This document shows, piece after piece, positions 11,601 through 20,400 of a stretch of 64,000 nt of DNA. The notes under the pieces were generated by a model that was not told where the DNA came from, did no database searches, and saw only the letters and a program-made list of their open reading frames with translations. Positions within the stretch are counted from its first letter, which is position 1, and the number at the start of each line of letters is the position of its first letter. This DNA is from Nectonema munidae (taxonomy: Eukaryota > Nematomorpha > Nectonematoida > Nectonematidae). The position numbers and the translations under genes are program-made. The stretch covers positions 62,001-126,000 of the forward strand of contig JAUIRK010000015.1 in NCBI GenBank assembly GCA_030549495.1, written 5' to 3'.

Positions 11601-14600
11601 CTATTTATATGGAAAACACGAGGATTACTCAATAACCAAAACGAGACAGAGCCCGCGCTAAACAAAATTTTTTGTGGGGGCTCAAAGGGGCTGAAACTAT
11701 ACATTATGAAAATACACACTATAAAATTTTCTTTTCTATAAGCAAATTCAATCAACATCGGAAACAAGAGCTAAAGAAGGTCATAAAAGTAAGGTGATGA
11801 GGATTGAGGAGTATAATTAACTATTATAAAACAAAAGTGAAAGAAAAAAATCATTTTATTAGCAATATATCATTTTTAGAGTAATAAAGAGATTTACATG
11901 TCAAACATTCAGCCTTCTTGACTTTTCGTCGAAATAGTTCAAAAATTTGAAAACTCTTTTAAGGGTCGAAAAACTTCTCTCACAGGATGCAGTGCTTATT
12001 CCTATTGTTAGAGCAGCTTGAATAAATATTCATATACTCAAAAAATATTCTAGACAATTTTATAATATATTTATTGAAACTACCAATGTACAAAAAAAGA
12101 CTTTTTCACCAGCGCACTTTATCGGATGTAATTCATTTAAAACTTATTTAAGCTTGAAAAATTGAGTGGAGAGGTTTGGAAAATTGAGTGGGGGTGAGGG
12201 GTGGAGGGGGCTCAGGTCAAAATAGGGGGGGGGGGGAGCTCAAGCTCCCAAAATAAATAGGGTGCGCGGGCCCTGAAACGAGATTTAGCTGCCAACTATA
12301 AAACTTCAAAATGTCAAATCACAGTGTAACATAAAAAAATTTTTTTTTTGTTTGACTTAATATTTTTATGGTTTATTACTAAAAACTTCACTCTGATTTC
12401 AAATCTGTGCTTGTTTTTTCTGTAACATCGATGGTTCAGAAGTTACAAGGTATTTTTCTTAACATATTTTTGTCACAATTTTTGTTTTATTTTTAAGATA
12501 ATTATATTATAATATTGTCAATTTTTTACTACAAATTAAAAATGGCTACACGGATGTGTAAAAATAACCCTAATTCTTTTTGAGATGTCTGTGGATACTA
12601 TATTGGGCAAAAAACAGTTTCTTATAAAATAGAAAAAGGATCAAAATATTCGATAGCATACAATTTATATTTTGGTATGCCGATTGGTGACCAGGATAAA
12701 AGTTGGGCTCCTCATTTTATTTGTGGAAGTTGTCGTTCAATATTGGAGGCATGGCTGAGAGGTAGTTTTTTTGTTTTAAATTGTCATACTTTTGGAAAAA
12801 CTCAGAATCTAAAATCTAGGAGAAAGATCAATGCCTTTTGCTATTCCACGAATTTGGAGAGAACAAAAAAATCATACCACTGATTGTTATTTTTGTATAG
12901 TCAACATATCTAAATTCAGAAAAATCAAAGGAAAATCTAAAAAACTTGACTATCCTAATATTGCTTCATTTTATGATGTTGAAGATGGCTTATGTTTTTG
13001 TAAAGATATCAAGGGCCTTTTCAGTGCGATAGGAATTGAACATGTTTCATCAGAATGGAGGCTCTTCATCGACAGTTCTGTTAAAAGTTTAAAGGCAGTT
13101 TTGCTTCACAATGGAAACTTGTTGCCATCAGTTCCAGTTGGTCATTCTACGCATATGAAAGAAGACTATGCCAATGTTAAAAATTTGCTCAGCAAAATAA
13201 AGTATGAAAATTTTAATTATGATGTATGTGGAGATTTCAAAATGTTTAGAAAAAAATGTCTTTCTTATTATATAGGCTTTCTATTGGGAATGCAACAAGG
13301 TTATACAAAGTTTTCCTGCTACCTATGTTTATGGGATAGTAGAGATGAGAAAAATCATTATTTGAAAAAAACATGGACACAAAGAATTGGCATTGAACCT
13401 GGTAGTCAAAACGTCATTAATCAACCCCTAATTGACCCAAAAAAAAGTGTTGCTTCCTCCACTACACATAAAATTGGGACTTATTAAACAGTTTGTGAAA
13501 GCACTAGAATATGACAGTAATGCTTTTCAGCAAATCCGACTTTTATTTCCTAAGCTTTCTGAAGCAAAGCTAAAAAATGGAATTTTTACGGGCCCTGATG
13601 TTAGGAAACTTCTAAATTCGGAAGAATTTGAAAATAGCTTAATTTGAAAGAAAGATGTGCATGGGAGGCATTTAGAAGAGTTGTGACAGGATTTTTAGGT
13701 AATAAAAAAGATGAAAACTACAAAGAAAATATTGAAAATATGGTAAATGCGTATAAAGAAATGGGATGCCGGATGTCACTGAAGCTTCATTTTTTGGATT
13801 CGCATTTAGATGTTTTCAAAGAAAATCTTGGTGATGTGAGCGAGGAGCATGGAGAACGATTTCATCAAGATATCCAAACCATGGAAAAGAGATATCAAGG
13901 CCGATGGGGCAAAGCTATGATGGGTGACTACGTTTGGGGACTTATCAAAGAAGATAAATCTTGGCATCAAAGGCAATGTAGAACAAAACATTATTTTTAG
14001 CTTTTTGCCACGCAATTATTCTTTTTAAATATATTTTAACTTCATTTTAGTTTATTTTTGTTTTAATTAAATTTATCAAAAAAGATTTTAGTTTTATTTC
14101 CATTATTGAATAAAATAATATTCACATTACACTGATTCTATACTCAAAATCATGAATTTTGAAATAAACGAAAACTCTAAAAACTATCGATATTCGTAAA
14201 AAAAACATTTTTATTTTTGTAATCTACACCCAAAAACAATGTAAGAAAATTAATTTAATCAAGTCAAACAAATTATTGTCGTGTTGTGATTTATGTATAA
14301 TAAATTTTACATACATTTAACAAATTTGAATAATTTGAGTTGAAATTTAGCACTCAGTAAATATCATTTTGTCAACGAAATCTCATGGCAACGAAATCGT
14401 CTTTATCCAAATATATATAGTACCTATGAAACAAGATAAAAGTTTATACACCAAAATACAAATATAGAAATTGTTCCAAAATGTTTAATAAATATAAGTA
14501 GTTGGCATGTTACATTTCAAAAACTTCATCTAAATTAGAAATAATTTACTAAATGAAAAATATATCGCCATATCCATCACTTTAAACACAAATGTGTCTC

Positions 14601-14955
14601 TTCTGGTTTAATCAAGTTATCACAGTGTCAAAGAACTTGTTTTTTAGTCCTTTCAGGACCAGTGTAACAACGGTGTACCAGGGAATGAAAACGGTCTGCT
14701 TTATGTATATAAAATTAGATTAAAAAAGGAAGCAGATCGTAAGTCTTGAAGATTATGGTCCCCAAAGGATTAAAATCACACGTTTGAATTCAAGATGATA
14801 AAATAAAATATAAAATAATTTTTACTTATTATTCCTAAAGTCCAAATGGAGATGTACAAACTGGAAAATATAATGCGAAAGCCAATGTAAGTTGTGAAGT
14901 CTTTCCACTCATTGAGACTAGAAGATAAGTTTTCCGCTGTAATATTCTCGTACAT
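2506..14955 (-). CDS. Neuropeptide Y/F-type G-protein-coupled receptor (five exons, 365 aa)
   Basis: Model: complement of 14826-14955, 9620-9791, 3866-4226, 2795-3060 and 2506-2674. Exon lengths sum to 1,098 nt (365 codons plus stop) and every splice phase agrees. It is a plasma-membrane class A receptor. The N-terminus has an N-glycosylation site (Asn4-Ile-Thr). Asn45 is the conserved TM1 Asn, preceded by Ser instead of the usual Gly. TM2 reads NLAVADLL with Asp73. Cys100 (TM3) and Cys186 (extracellular loop 2, HCQEKWP) form the expected disulphide pair. TM3 ends N124-R125-Y126 in place of DRY, exactly 25 residues after Cys100. Trp150 marks TM4 and Pro211 marks TM5. TM6 has C257-W-F-P260 and TM7 has N298-P-I-L-Y302. 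The 'EKWP' loop and 'AMSNVCLNPILYAWFNNNF' resemble NPY/NPF and sNPF receptors, but the ligand cannot be fixed from sequence. The ATG at 14955 is the first in-frame Met after a stop. The last exon is the least certain. Confidence 0.85.
2795..3060 (-). CDS. Receptor exon 4: intracellular loop 3, TM6, TM7
   Basis: The acceptor is 'ctcaaaaaaag|CTGGC' (phase 0) and the donor is 'TTTAA|GTATTT' (phase 2). It encodes residues 222-309: a short basic loop (KMAKKRR), the TM6 CWFP motif and TM7 NPILY. If the weak donor were not used, the frame would end four codons later at a TAA, giving a receptor with almost no C-terminal tail. Confidence 0.9.
3061..3865 (-). other. Receptor intron 3
   Basis: This stretch is AT-rich, with no coding or repeat signal that I can recognise. 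It is bounded by the GTAGGC donor and the 'ctcaaaaaaag' acceptor of the receptor gene. Confidence 0.6.
3866..4226 (-). CDS. Receptor exon 3: TM3, TM4, loop 2, TM5
   Basis: The acceptor is 'tttacgacag|AGCAG' and the donor is 'CAAAAG|GTAGGC'. Its 361 nt are one codon remainder plus 120 codons (residues 102-221). It contains the unusual N-R-Y motif (codons AAC CGC TAC, around 4147-4155), TM4 Trp150 and extracellular Cys186. It is GC-richer than the flanks, as expected for coding sequence under selection. Confidence 0.92.
4227..5793. other. Receptor intron 2, proximal part, mostly unassigned
   Basis: It contains the small ORF fragment at 4894-5121 and, near 4800-4835, a 'cggtcactatgaccttcttcagatat' type phrase of the sort often seen at repeat-element ends (split here by position: key words 'gacctt' and 'cttcagat'). 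Otherwise it is AT-rich with nothing recognised. Confidence 0.4.
4894..5121 (+). pseudogene. Fragment of an unrecognised repetitive-type ORF
   Basis: This 75-codon open frame starts MDKNKTFTDNREVV and contains 'NDNAKRGVKLVSDYIHSA'. The 'xRGVxLxxxY' pattern is one I associate with recurring uncharacterised metazoan ORFs, but I cannot name the family. It lies inside a receptor intron on the opposite strand and has no clear splice partners. It may be a transposon remnant. Confidence 0.25.
6027..6281 (+). pseudogene. hAT transposase C-terminal fragment
   Basis: The 84-codon frame contains 'ILYWWAQNNQCMPLLSYLAK' followed by KYLT. This matches the hAT dimerisation region pattern 'DxLxWWxxNxxxxPxLxxLAKKYL'. 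The catalytic core upstream is missing. The frame runs directly into the 28-bp tandem array at 6264, so the downstream half of the dimerisation region was cut away where the array begins. Confidence 0.8.
6264..6540 (+). repeat. 28-bp minisatellite array, about 10 units
   Basis: The unit is ACCTGTATACTACGATGATT + CATCTCCA (28 bp). It repeats from 6264 to about 6540 with few changes (for example TATTCTACG and CTCTAACC variants). Two more units lie at 6661-6722. The same unit, inverted, occurs at about 7843-7955 and 46289-46632. There are no variable spacers, so this is not a CRISPR array. Confidence 0.95.
6541..6925 (+). repeat. Body of the 28-bp minisatellite element
   Basis: The phrase 'ttgatatacctcattcgg...gatgctacataagttattacc' occurs here (6607-6648 and again, diverged, at 6750-6795). 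It recurs inverted at 7733-7790 and twice at 46200-46400. The segment to about 6925 (poly-AT with 'aaagaatcgaaaaatattc') is shared with 46085-46200. The arrays and this body therefore form one dispersed repeat unit. Confidence 0.85.
7250..7730 (-). pseudogene. Decayed hAT copy related to the 52.3-54.5 kb element
   Basis: Minus-strand translation shows 'SFYCKVCQTVVKHEEVFC', aligning with 'KLFCKLCLVEVKHNKTFF' in the larger element, and 'FPNFFIIACFSHLLHK', aligning with 'FPNFFHVTCISHLLHN'. The sequence between them is deleted. The 5' end is at 7730, reading in reverse CAGGGCGAGTAAAAGTCAAT, with subterminal 'TTGACTTT' repeats also seen at both ends of the 52287-54453 element. The 3' end is not identifiable. 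The base after 7730 starts the 28-bp element body (GTAATAAC). Confidence 0.7.
7731..7955 (-). repeat. Inverted partial copy of the 28-bp minisatellite element
   Basis: Body sequence (7733-7840), including 'gaacattgtctccctagtca', is followed by about four 28-bp units in inverted orientation, ending 'ggttggagatata'. Together with 6264-6925 it forms inverted arms around the hAT relic. Confidence 0.9.
8122..9619. other. Receptor intron 2, distal part
   Basis: This is AT-rich sequence with long T-runs near 8790-8955. No recognised coding or repeat element was found. It ends at the GTAAGC donor of receptor exon 2. Confidence 0.4.
9620..9791 (-). CDS. Receptor exon 2: TM1 end, intracellular loop 1, TM2
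   Basis: The acceptor is 'acatacag|GT' and the donor is 'TGCAA|GTAAGC' (phase 2). The encoded residues 44-101 include NLAVADLL and the TM2-TM3 loop 'PFTPLYSFLGSWLWGNFMC', a pattern of NPY/NPF-type receptors. The splice signals are strong and the phases match both neighbours. Confidence 0.9.
9792..11638. other. Receptor intron 1, part without recognised elements
   Basis: This is AT-rich. A 100-codon plus-strand frame at 10807-11109 has no recognisable motif and low-complexity Phe runs, and I do not regard it as a gene. Confidence 0.4.
11639..12283 (-). mobile_element. hAT deletion derivative with perfect 8-bp target duplication
   Basis: The element proper is 11647-12275 (629 bp). It begins CAGAGCCCGCGCTAAACAAA and ends, reversed, CAGGGCCCGCGCACC. 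It is flanked by AAACGAGA at 11639-11646 and 12276-12283. On the minus strand around 11880-12010 it encodes 'ALTIGISTASCERSFSTLKR', the SCERSFS signature of the hAT C-terminal domain, then 'RRLNV' and a stop. The N-terminal and catalytic parts are gone. The termini match the short elements at 191-505 and 62243-62649, so this is the family member that reveals their hAT identity. Confidence 0.9.
12311..14296 (+). mobile_element. DNA transposon of unrecognised superfamily, with TIRs, carrying an orphan gene
   Basis: Left end 12316-12360 (AAATCACAGTGTAACAT, then TTTGTTTGACTTAAT) and right end 14256-14292, reverse-complemented (AAATCACAACACGACA, then TTTGTTTGACTTGATT), form terminal inverted repeats of about 40 bp. 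The left copy has an extra poly-T run. ATGT precedes the left end (12311-12314) and follows the right end (14293-14296), suggesting a 4-bp target duplication with one extra base (C12315). The element is about 2 kb, sits in receptor intron 1 in the opposite orientation, and contains the gene at 12542-14000. The exact ends are inferred by eye. Confidence 0.6.
12542..14000 (+). pseudogene. Orphan transposon-type protein, two exons, three lesions
   Basis: Exon 1 is 12542-12761, intron 12762-12819 (58 bp, GT-AG), exon 2 from 12820. Splicing yields 'WLRGERSMPFAIPRIWRE', which continues the family pattern I recall from repeated uncharacterised metazoan proteins. In order: an N-terminal Cys-pair region resembling a small zinc-binding module (CG near codons 17-18, later CGSC, plus 'DQDKSWAPHFIC'); 'CYFC'; 'EWRLFIDSS'; 'VCGDFK'; 'KFSCYLCLWDSR'; 'LLPPLHIKLGL'; 'MGCRMSLKLHFLDSHLD'; 'SEEHGERFHQDI'; 'RRWGKAMMGDYVWGL'-like end. 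The Asp of FIDSS, Asp of GDFK and Glu of EEHGER are candidate D-D-E residues (inference). Lesions: TGA at codon 14 (12581-12583), a one-base frameshift in an A8 run near 13439-13446, and another near 13645. A functional-looking intron shows it is not a processed copy. Confidence 0.7.
14297..14640. other. Receptor intron 1, unassigned
   Basis: AT-rich sequence with nothing recognised. Confidence 0.4.
14643..14772. mobile_element. Small palindromic element (MITE) with TA flanks
   Basis: The ends read TTTTAGTCCTTTCAGGACCA and, reversed, TTTAATCCTTTGGGGACCA. Internally 'aacggtctgctt' and 'aagcagatcgt' are also inverted. The flanking TA on both sides would fit a Tc1/mariner-like target site. It lies about 55 bp downstream of receptor exon 1, inside intron 1. 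Confidence 0.55.
14826..14955 (-). CDS. Receptor exon 1: N-terminus and start of TM1
   Basis: This exon encodes residues 1-43 and the first base of codon 44. It carries an NIT glycosylation sequon and a hydrophobic run (FRIIFSSLYISIWTLGII). The ATG is preceded by 'caacat'. An in-frame TAA lies upstream at about 15020, so this is the first usable start. The donor is AA|GTAAAA, phase 1. With exon 2 it forms Ser-Asn at the place where most family members have Gly-Asn. Confidence 0.75.
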
Positions 14956-17900
14956 ATGTTGCGCGTTTCGGTGAGAGTGTGTTTGGTCTTGTGTTCTCTC
15001 GACACACACACAGCGAATTTAAGAAGAATGGGAAATAGCGACGCGTGTTTTCTTGGATTGGTGTGTGTCGACTTTGTGCTCCAATCCTATAAAATTTAAT
15101 GTAATAAATGGAAGAGAGTGATAATTTAATGAATTAATTAGAACAAATGAAATTTAATAAAAGAATATTCTCGATAAAAATCCTCATATATAGATTACAA
15201 GCGTAATATTACTCACACTAGAATATTTCTGGTATACATGCTGTATACATACGGAAAAAGGAGGGGTGAGTGCTTGCGTGCGTGTTAGGAAAGGAGAAGA
15301 AAATTATTTTGAGATATAACACATTAATCTACGTGTAATCTATCTCTCTATCTATCTATCCCTCCATCTCGATCTTTACTATTCACAGAATAGAAGAATA
15401 CATTATGTATAACAATAAATATACAAAGGTACACACATATATACTAGTGATGAAATCAATATTAGAAGATTCATTGCTAATTTATGGCTACTAAATTGGT
15501 TTCACTTTTTCTCAAAAAGGATATCAGGATGATGTTTGAGATAAGTTTTTAGTGAACACTTTGCCTACATGCAAGCTGGAGCTGTGCTGGTAAACTTGCT
15601 TGCATTCATTTTATTTTTTCGAAGAGAGAATTCAATTAAAAGATTAAAAATGCCACTTTCAACATATAAATGATGAACGCTTTGGTTGGCTTGGCAAAGC
15701 AGTGCTATTGATGCAAAAACTTCCTATTTGGATGTCTTTTGTTTCCTTATTTTATAAGGTTTTTAGAAGTTAGCGTTATCAGGTCAACGAAAGTCAACTT
15801 CTTAATCATATGTTAACACTTTCTTAACAATCCATTCTTTGTCTTAACGATTTATATATTGAAGAGTTTACAAACCATGTAGAAAAAATGTGAACATATG
15901 CTTTTCATAAAGAGTAAGCCTTCTCAGATACAGCTGATCATCAAGTCACATTTAAAAAGGCGTATTTGAGAGAAAGTCGTTATAAAGGGGTTTCAAATAT
16001 TATGATTTTTTATGGATAACGTCATAACAGTACTATAACTTGTTTATTTTTTATCATTCAATAAAACATAATTTTATTAAATATGCACGAAATTAACATA
16101 AAAATCAATCCTATTGAAATTAAATATGAAAATTTATTGAAATTAATACTAATTTTAATTAATATTTAAAAAAAAAATCATTAGCAAGAGTTATAAAATA
16201 AAAATAAACATGTATCCACTATACATAATAAATCAACATTTTAAATTGTTGCCGAATCTGAGGGGTTAGACGAGTCAGAGAGGTATAATTAATGTAAATA
16301 TAATTTGTGTGTAAATAAAGTCGTATCTTTGAGGAAATCGTATCGTAGAGGTGTCGAAGGGATGATCACAACCAAGAAACAAATAAATTTATTTTCACTT
16401 ATAAAAGATGCTGTCAAGTAAGATATTTGAGAAAAACTATCTTGAAACGTAAAACAAATTTTGAAAGATTGCACTCTCTTTTACGATAAATTAATTTTAT
16501 TAATTGGAAAAGTGATTAAGGAATAAAATTTCCAGGTCAATTTTCTACGAATAAAGTCAATATTTCAAAGCGTTAGGTCAATTTTTTATGAATTTTTGTC
16601 ATCGTGGTACTTCTTAAATCATTTATGTCCACGACAAGCAAACTATTTTTGAGCATCATACCCATTTTATGTTATTGTTCCTGTAGGAACAGGAACGCAG
16701 ATTTCCTAACGAATTCAAAAGAGATTAATCAAAGTCGTCTACTTTGCGCTAGCTAAAATCGGCTAAGGCAACATTGAAAGAGGTTTTAAAATGGAATCCC
16801 TTCCATGGTGATGAATAGGAAAACTCTTTCCCTTCCTTACTTGACGTTTTTTTCTGACAATACTGTTTCCATTTGATGAACCCTTTTAATTGATAGATGC
16901 ACAAGGATGATCTACTGATAATATTTCCGGGATTTTGTTATATTTCCAAAACTACCATATGTGATATTATGGTAATAATAATAATATTTTTTATTCACAT
17001 TTTTTAGTGACAAGCAGGCAGTACTTTACAAAATTTCCTCGTGCAAAACCAGATTTCGTTAATCACAAAACGATTTTCTCAATTGAAAAGAATTTTGAGA
17101 GTTAGCTGATTACTTCTTAACTTAAATAACTATAGAACAAATTTATAAGTTATTGATTGTTGCCAACTAAGAAAGAAGGGGAGCTATAACTATAACCATA
17201 GTAACCTGATTAATCAAATTAGTAAGAACTTTGTTGTTAACGAATCATGGTTTTATTTATGAGACAAAATCTCATCTTTCCACTGGTTGTCAGGTGCAGT
17301 GACAAATAATGCTTCTTAAAAAAATCTAGACAAAGAAATTCTACTCATAAGAAAAAATGCTCTTCCTTTCTTAAAGATTTTTTTTCTGAATATTCATGAT
17401 CTTATCGAAGGTTTTAAATTGAGAGTGTAGAAAATTTTAAAATCGGCAACTTAAGTAAAATATTTTATAATATCTTTCACATTTTTTTCAAATTTAAATT
17501 TGAATTTTTCATTCTCTTTGAATAAACTATTCGTTAAAATTTTCTTTTACAGATTCCATTTTACAAGAAAAAGAAATTATTACCCATTCTTTTAATTTGG
17601 GTTAAAATAAATCCTTAATACAGAACAATAAATTATTTTTCATTTGAGATTTGTGATTAAAAAAGATGACTATGATTGAATATTATTATTAATTTTTGTG
17701 TAGAAGGTGAGTTATTGAAAAAATATTTAAATATTGGTTTATACAATAAACAAAATTAAAATTTGCGCACCTGAATTCTATTTACAAACAGAAGCCTGCG
17801 ATCCGCCCACGTTTGAGAAAGCTAACCATATTAGTAAATTGTTTCAATGGACAGTACCGAGCGCCTTCTATTGCTAACATTCCCTATATTTTGCTCATGT

Positions 17901-18130
17901 GTGTCTTATTTTTTTATACACAAAGAGCATAGCAGAGGTGGCTGTGAAAATGACATCTAAATTTGAAAAAAATTACAGTCACTTTCACTGACAAAATTAA
18001 TATAACCACTGAGTAAAGGGATTAGTTGAATAACCTCATATAATAATTTTATTAATGATGGCTAAACTTATTGATTAGGAAAATTTTTTTAACTTTGAAG
18101 TTATTTCAGTTAACTAACATGTTATTTGGA
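14956..18130. other. Upstream region of the receptor gene; largely unassigned
   Basis: The first 100 bp are GC-richer and probably 5' untranslated sequence of the receptor: 'acacacacac' at 15003-15013 and an inverted 'ggattgg/ccaatcc' pair at 15055-15088. A (TCTA/TCCA)n-type microsatellite lies at about 15339-15370. A 'cctgtaggaacagg' palindrome is at 16680-16694. No element or ORF was recognised further up. The promoter cannot be located from sequence alone. Confidence 0.35.
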
Positions 18131-18133
18131 AAA

Positions 18134-18660
18134 AAGTCATGCGTCGGTCGTGGATCCCATTGCCGCCTTTAACACCAACAGCATCTACGAGCTCAAATCT
18201 CAAAAAAGTTCGTCCGATCTTGTTCAACATTGATCTGCCACCCACCCCCATATTCATCCAGACCATTTCTCCAAGCTTTCTTCCTATCAATCCGCATATT
18301 CCTTCGCTTTATCCCTTGACTTTTGACAATCACAATTACTGTGAAATGGGTATTTATCATACTTCCCTAGTTGATTCGGCCTTACAAAGGATTAAGATCA
18401 CAACGGCATGCCTTCACGAAAAAAGCGAAATATCCAGGACGAGTTGCTCCTCCAACTCTTGAACATGGTAGACCGTGACCTGAACAATCTGAGTATCGAA
18501 GTACTCTCAGCGCCCCACAAACCTCTGCGAACTAACATCTCAGCCTTTCACACGAATTGGAGTGTCTCTCGTTTCAGTTCCTCTTCCACGCTGCTGTTGT
18601 TCAAGTTTCGTCATAACGTCAATACCTTGGTATTTTTTAAGTTAGAAATTGATTCCATAA
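18134..18660 (+). other. GC-richer patch with coding-like composition, unidentified
   Basis: About 500 bp stands out from the AT-rich flanks. Two overlapping plus-strand frames are open: 18139-18462 (107 codons, Pro-rich) and 18408-18674 (88 codons, with 'RKKRNIQDELLLQLLNMVDR'). A third frame opens with 'VVDPIAAFNTNSIYELKSQK' at 18147-18230 before a TGA. The mixture of frames suggests an old coding exon broken by indels. The identity is unknown. Confidence 0.3.
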
Positions 18661-18674
18661 ACAGAGCACTTTAA

Positions 18675-20400
18675 GCTTTTAAAATTTTATGAAAAAATTG
18701 AGTTTGATAACTTGAATCCTTTCTCAAGTTTTCATCCTTCTACTCTTTTATTTAAATATAATCTCTCTTTAGAAAATATGTTCATCTGCCCCTTCTTGGT
18801 GCAAAACGAACTGTTTAAAATTAAATTTTGGCAAATATCGATACATTCTATTTACTAATAAACAAAATATATCTTGTCTAATTGTATATTAAGTCAATTC
18901 TAGTATTGATCCGTTGAGTACCAGACAGAGCAGACGACTTTATTGAATTTCTATTGATTGATTTCAGTTAAAAACTTCACAGCGTCTGCTGTCCATTTTT
19001 GGGTCATTGGTATCAAATGGTCTAGGTTTAAAATTTTACACTCCCAACTACACATCTTATTTTTTTGTCTCAATTTTCCCAAACAAAAGTTTTTATTCTA
19101 GCTACACCTCTTTACTCAAAAGTTTTTGAATGTATGAATATTAATCTACAAGTCATAAAAATGACTAAAGAAGGTCCATCTCTCAGTAGTACTGGTACCA
19201 CCAAGAGGGCGTTTTGGAATAGTATTATGTAGATAAAAAAATTTCTTCATCGAAACATAAATACATTTTGAAATAATTTATTTAATGGTTTTTAAATAAC
19301 GTGATATAATTTTCAAAATCTTTCCTATATGAATTAAATTCTATGAGAAAACTTTGAAACTGGTTTAAAATACGATCGATTTATAATATTTGGAAATGGC
19401 CAAGATATTGTTTTGATTTTTCAAATGTTCTACTCCATTTTCTTTATTCGTGAATAAATATTTTATTAAATTCTTTGAAACAATGCGGCCTTGGTCGCGC
19501 TTTTCTGAATTCCTAAGGGTGCGATGAGTAGAAAACCTTTGGGAAGCAGTATTTTGACTTATTATTGAAGCGTGCATTAAAATATTGTTTTTATCAATAA
19601 AAATATCCACTTTCTCTCTTGGAGATCATTAATTATTTATTAAACATGGATACGCCTGAAGACATAAATCAAAAGATTAAATTTTGAACTTGTATTATGA
19701 AGAGTAGAAGAAGGTAAACACGGAGGGAGACAATATGAAAAAGGCACTCCCACAAGGCGTATCATGAAAACATCTAGAAATGCACGTCTCTTATCGCCCA
19801 AACGCATACATAAATAATGAATGCGTATAAGTAGATGAAGAGAATTATTTATGAAATTTCATAGAGATCTCAATAAAAAATATGGAGAATATAGTAGGAG
19901 GACGTGTATGTACCAACAAATGAAGCAGTAGTTTACATGGTGATATCTATCAAAAGGATATAGATAGTCGCTAGAGTGGAAAAAATCCCTCAAGTTATTA
20001 TACAATGTAAATAGAAAATAGTGCATATCGGAATATAGCTTTAAAAATATCAATATAGCAATAAATAATTGAAACATAAGATGACAGAGTGGTAGAGAGA
20101 AGTATGAACAAATGATAGATAATGAAGGAAATTTAGTTAGAGCTTTTTCATTCTTAGAACATGTGTACAAATTTATAAAAGCACATTCAGACAGGTTATT
20201 TTCTACATAACATTTATTTTCTTCTTGAATGCACCAATATAGACACGATGTGTTTATTTTTGTTCCAAAAATCAGATATCTAATATTTGGTTGTTTGATA
20301 AAATTCAACTCTGTTGTAGTAAGGAATTATGCAGGAATATTTGTTTCCAAGATTAAAACTATAGTTCAGAGAATGAAGAGTTATTGATATTATCAAAAGT
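18675..20400. other. Unassigned AT-rich sequence
   Basis: A 149-codon minus frame at 19859-20308 is rich in Phe, Tyr and Leu without recognisable motifs. It directly follows the LINE relic and may be its 3' untranslated region. I do not call a gene. Confidence 0.35.

Noticed and set aside
12581-12583. In-frame TGA replacing a conserved Cys in the orphan protein, possibly selenocysteine
   Set aside because: Two other frameshifts damage the same gene and no SECIS-like structure is evident. A TGT-to-TGA decay mutation is simpler.
14956-15009. Longer receptor start beginning at a GTG (15009)
   Set aside because: GTG is not a normal animal start codon. The ATG at 14955 is the first Met in the open frame.
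19859-20308. 149-codon minus-strand ORF as a membrane protein gene
   Set aside because: Low-complexity Phe/Tyr/Leu content in AT-rich DNA, no motif, and it adjoins a LINE 3' end.
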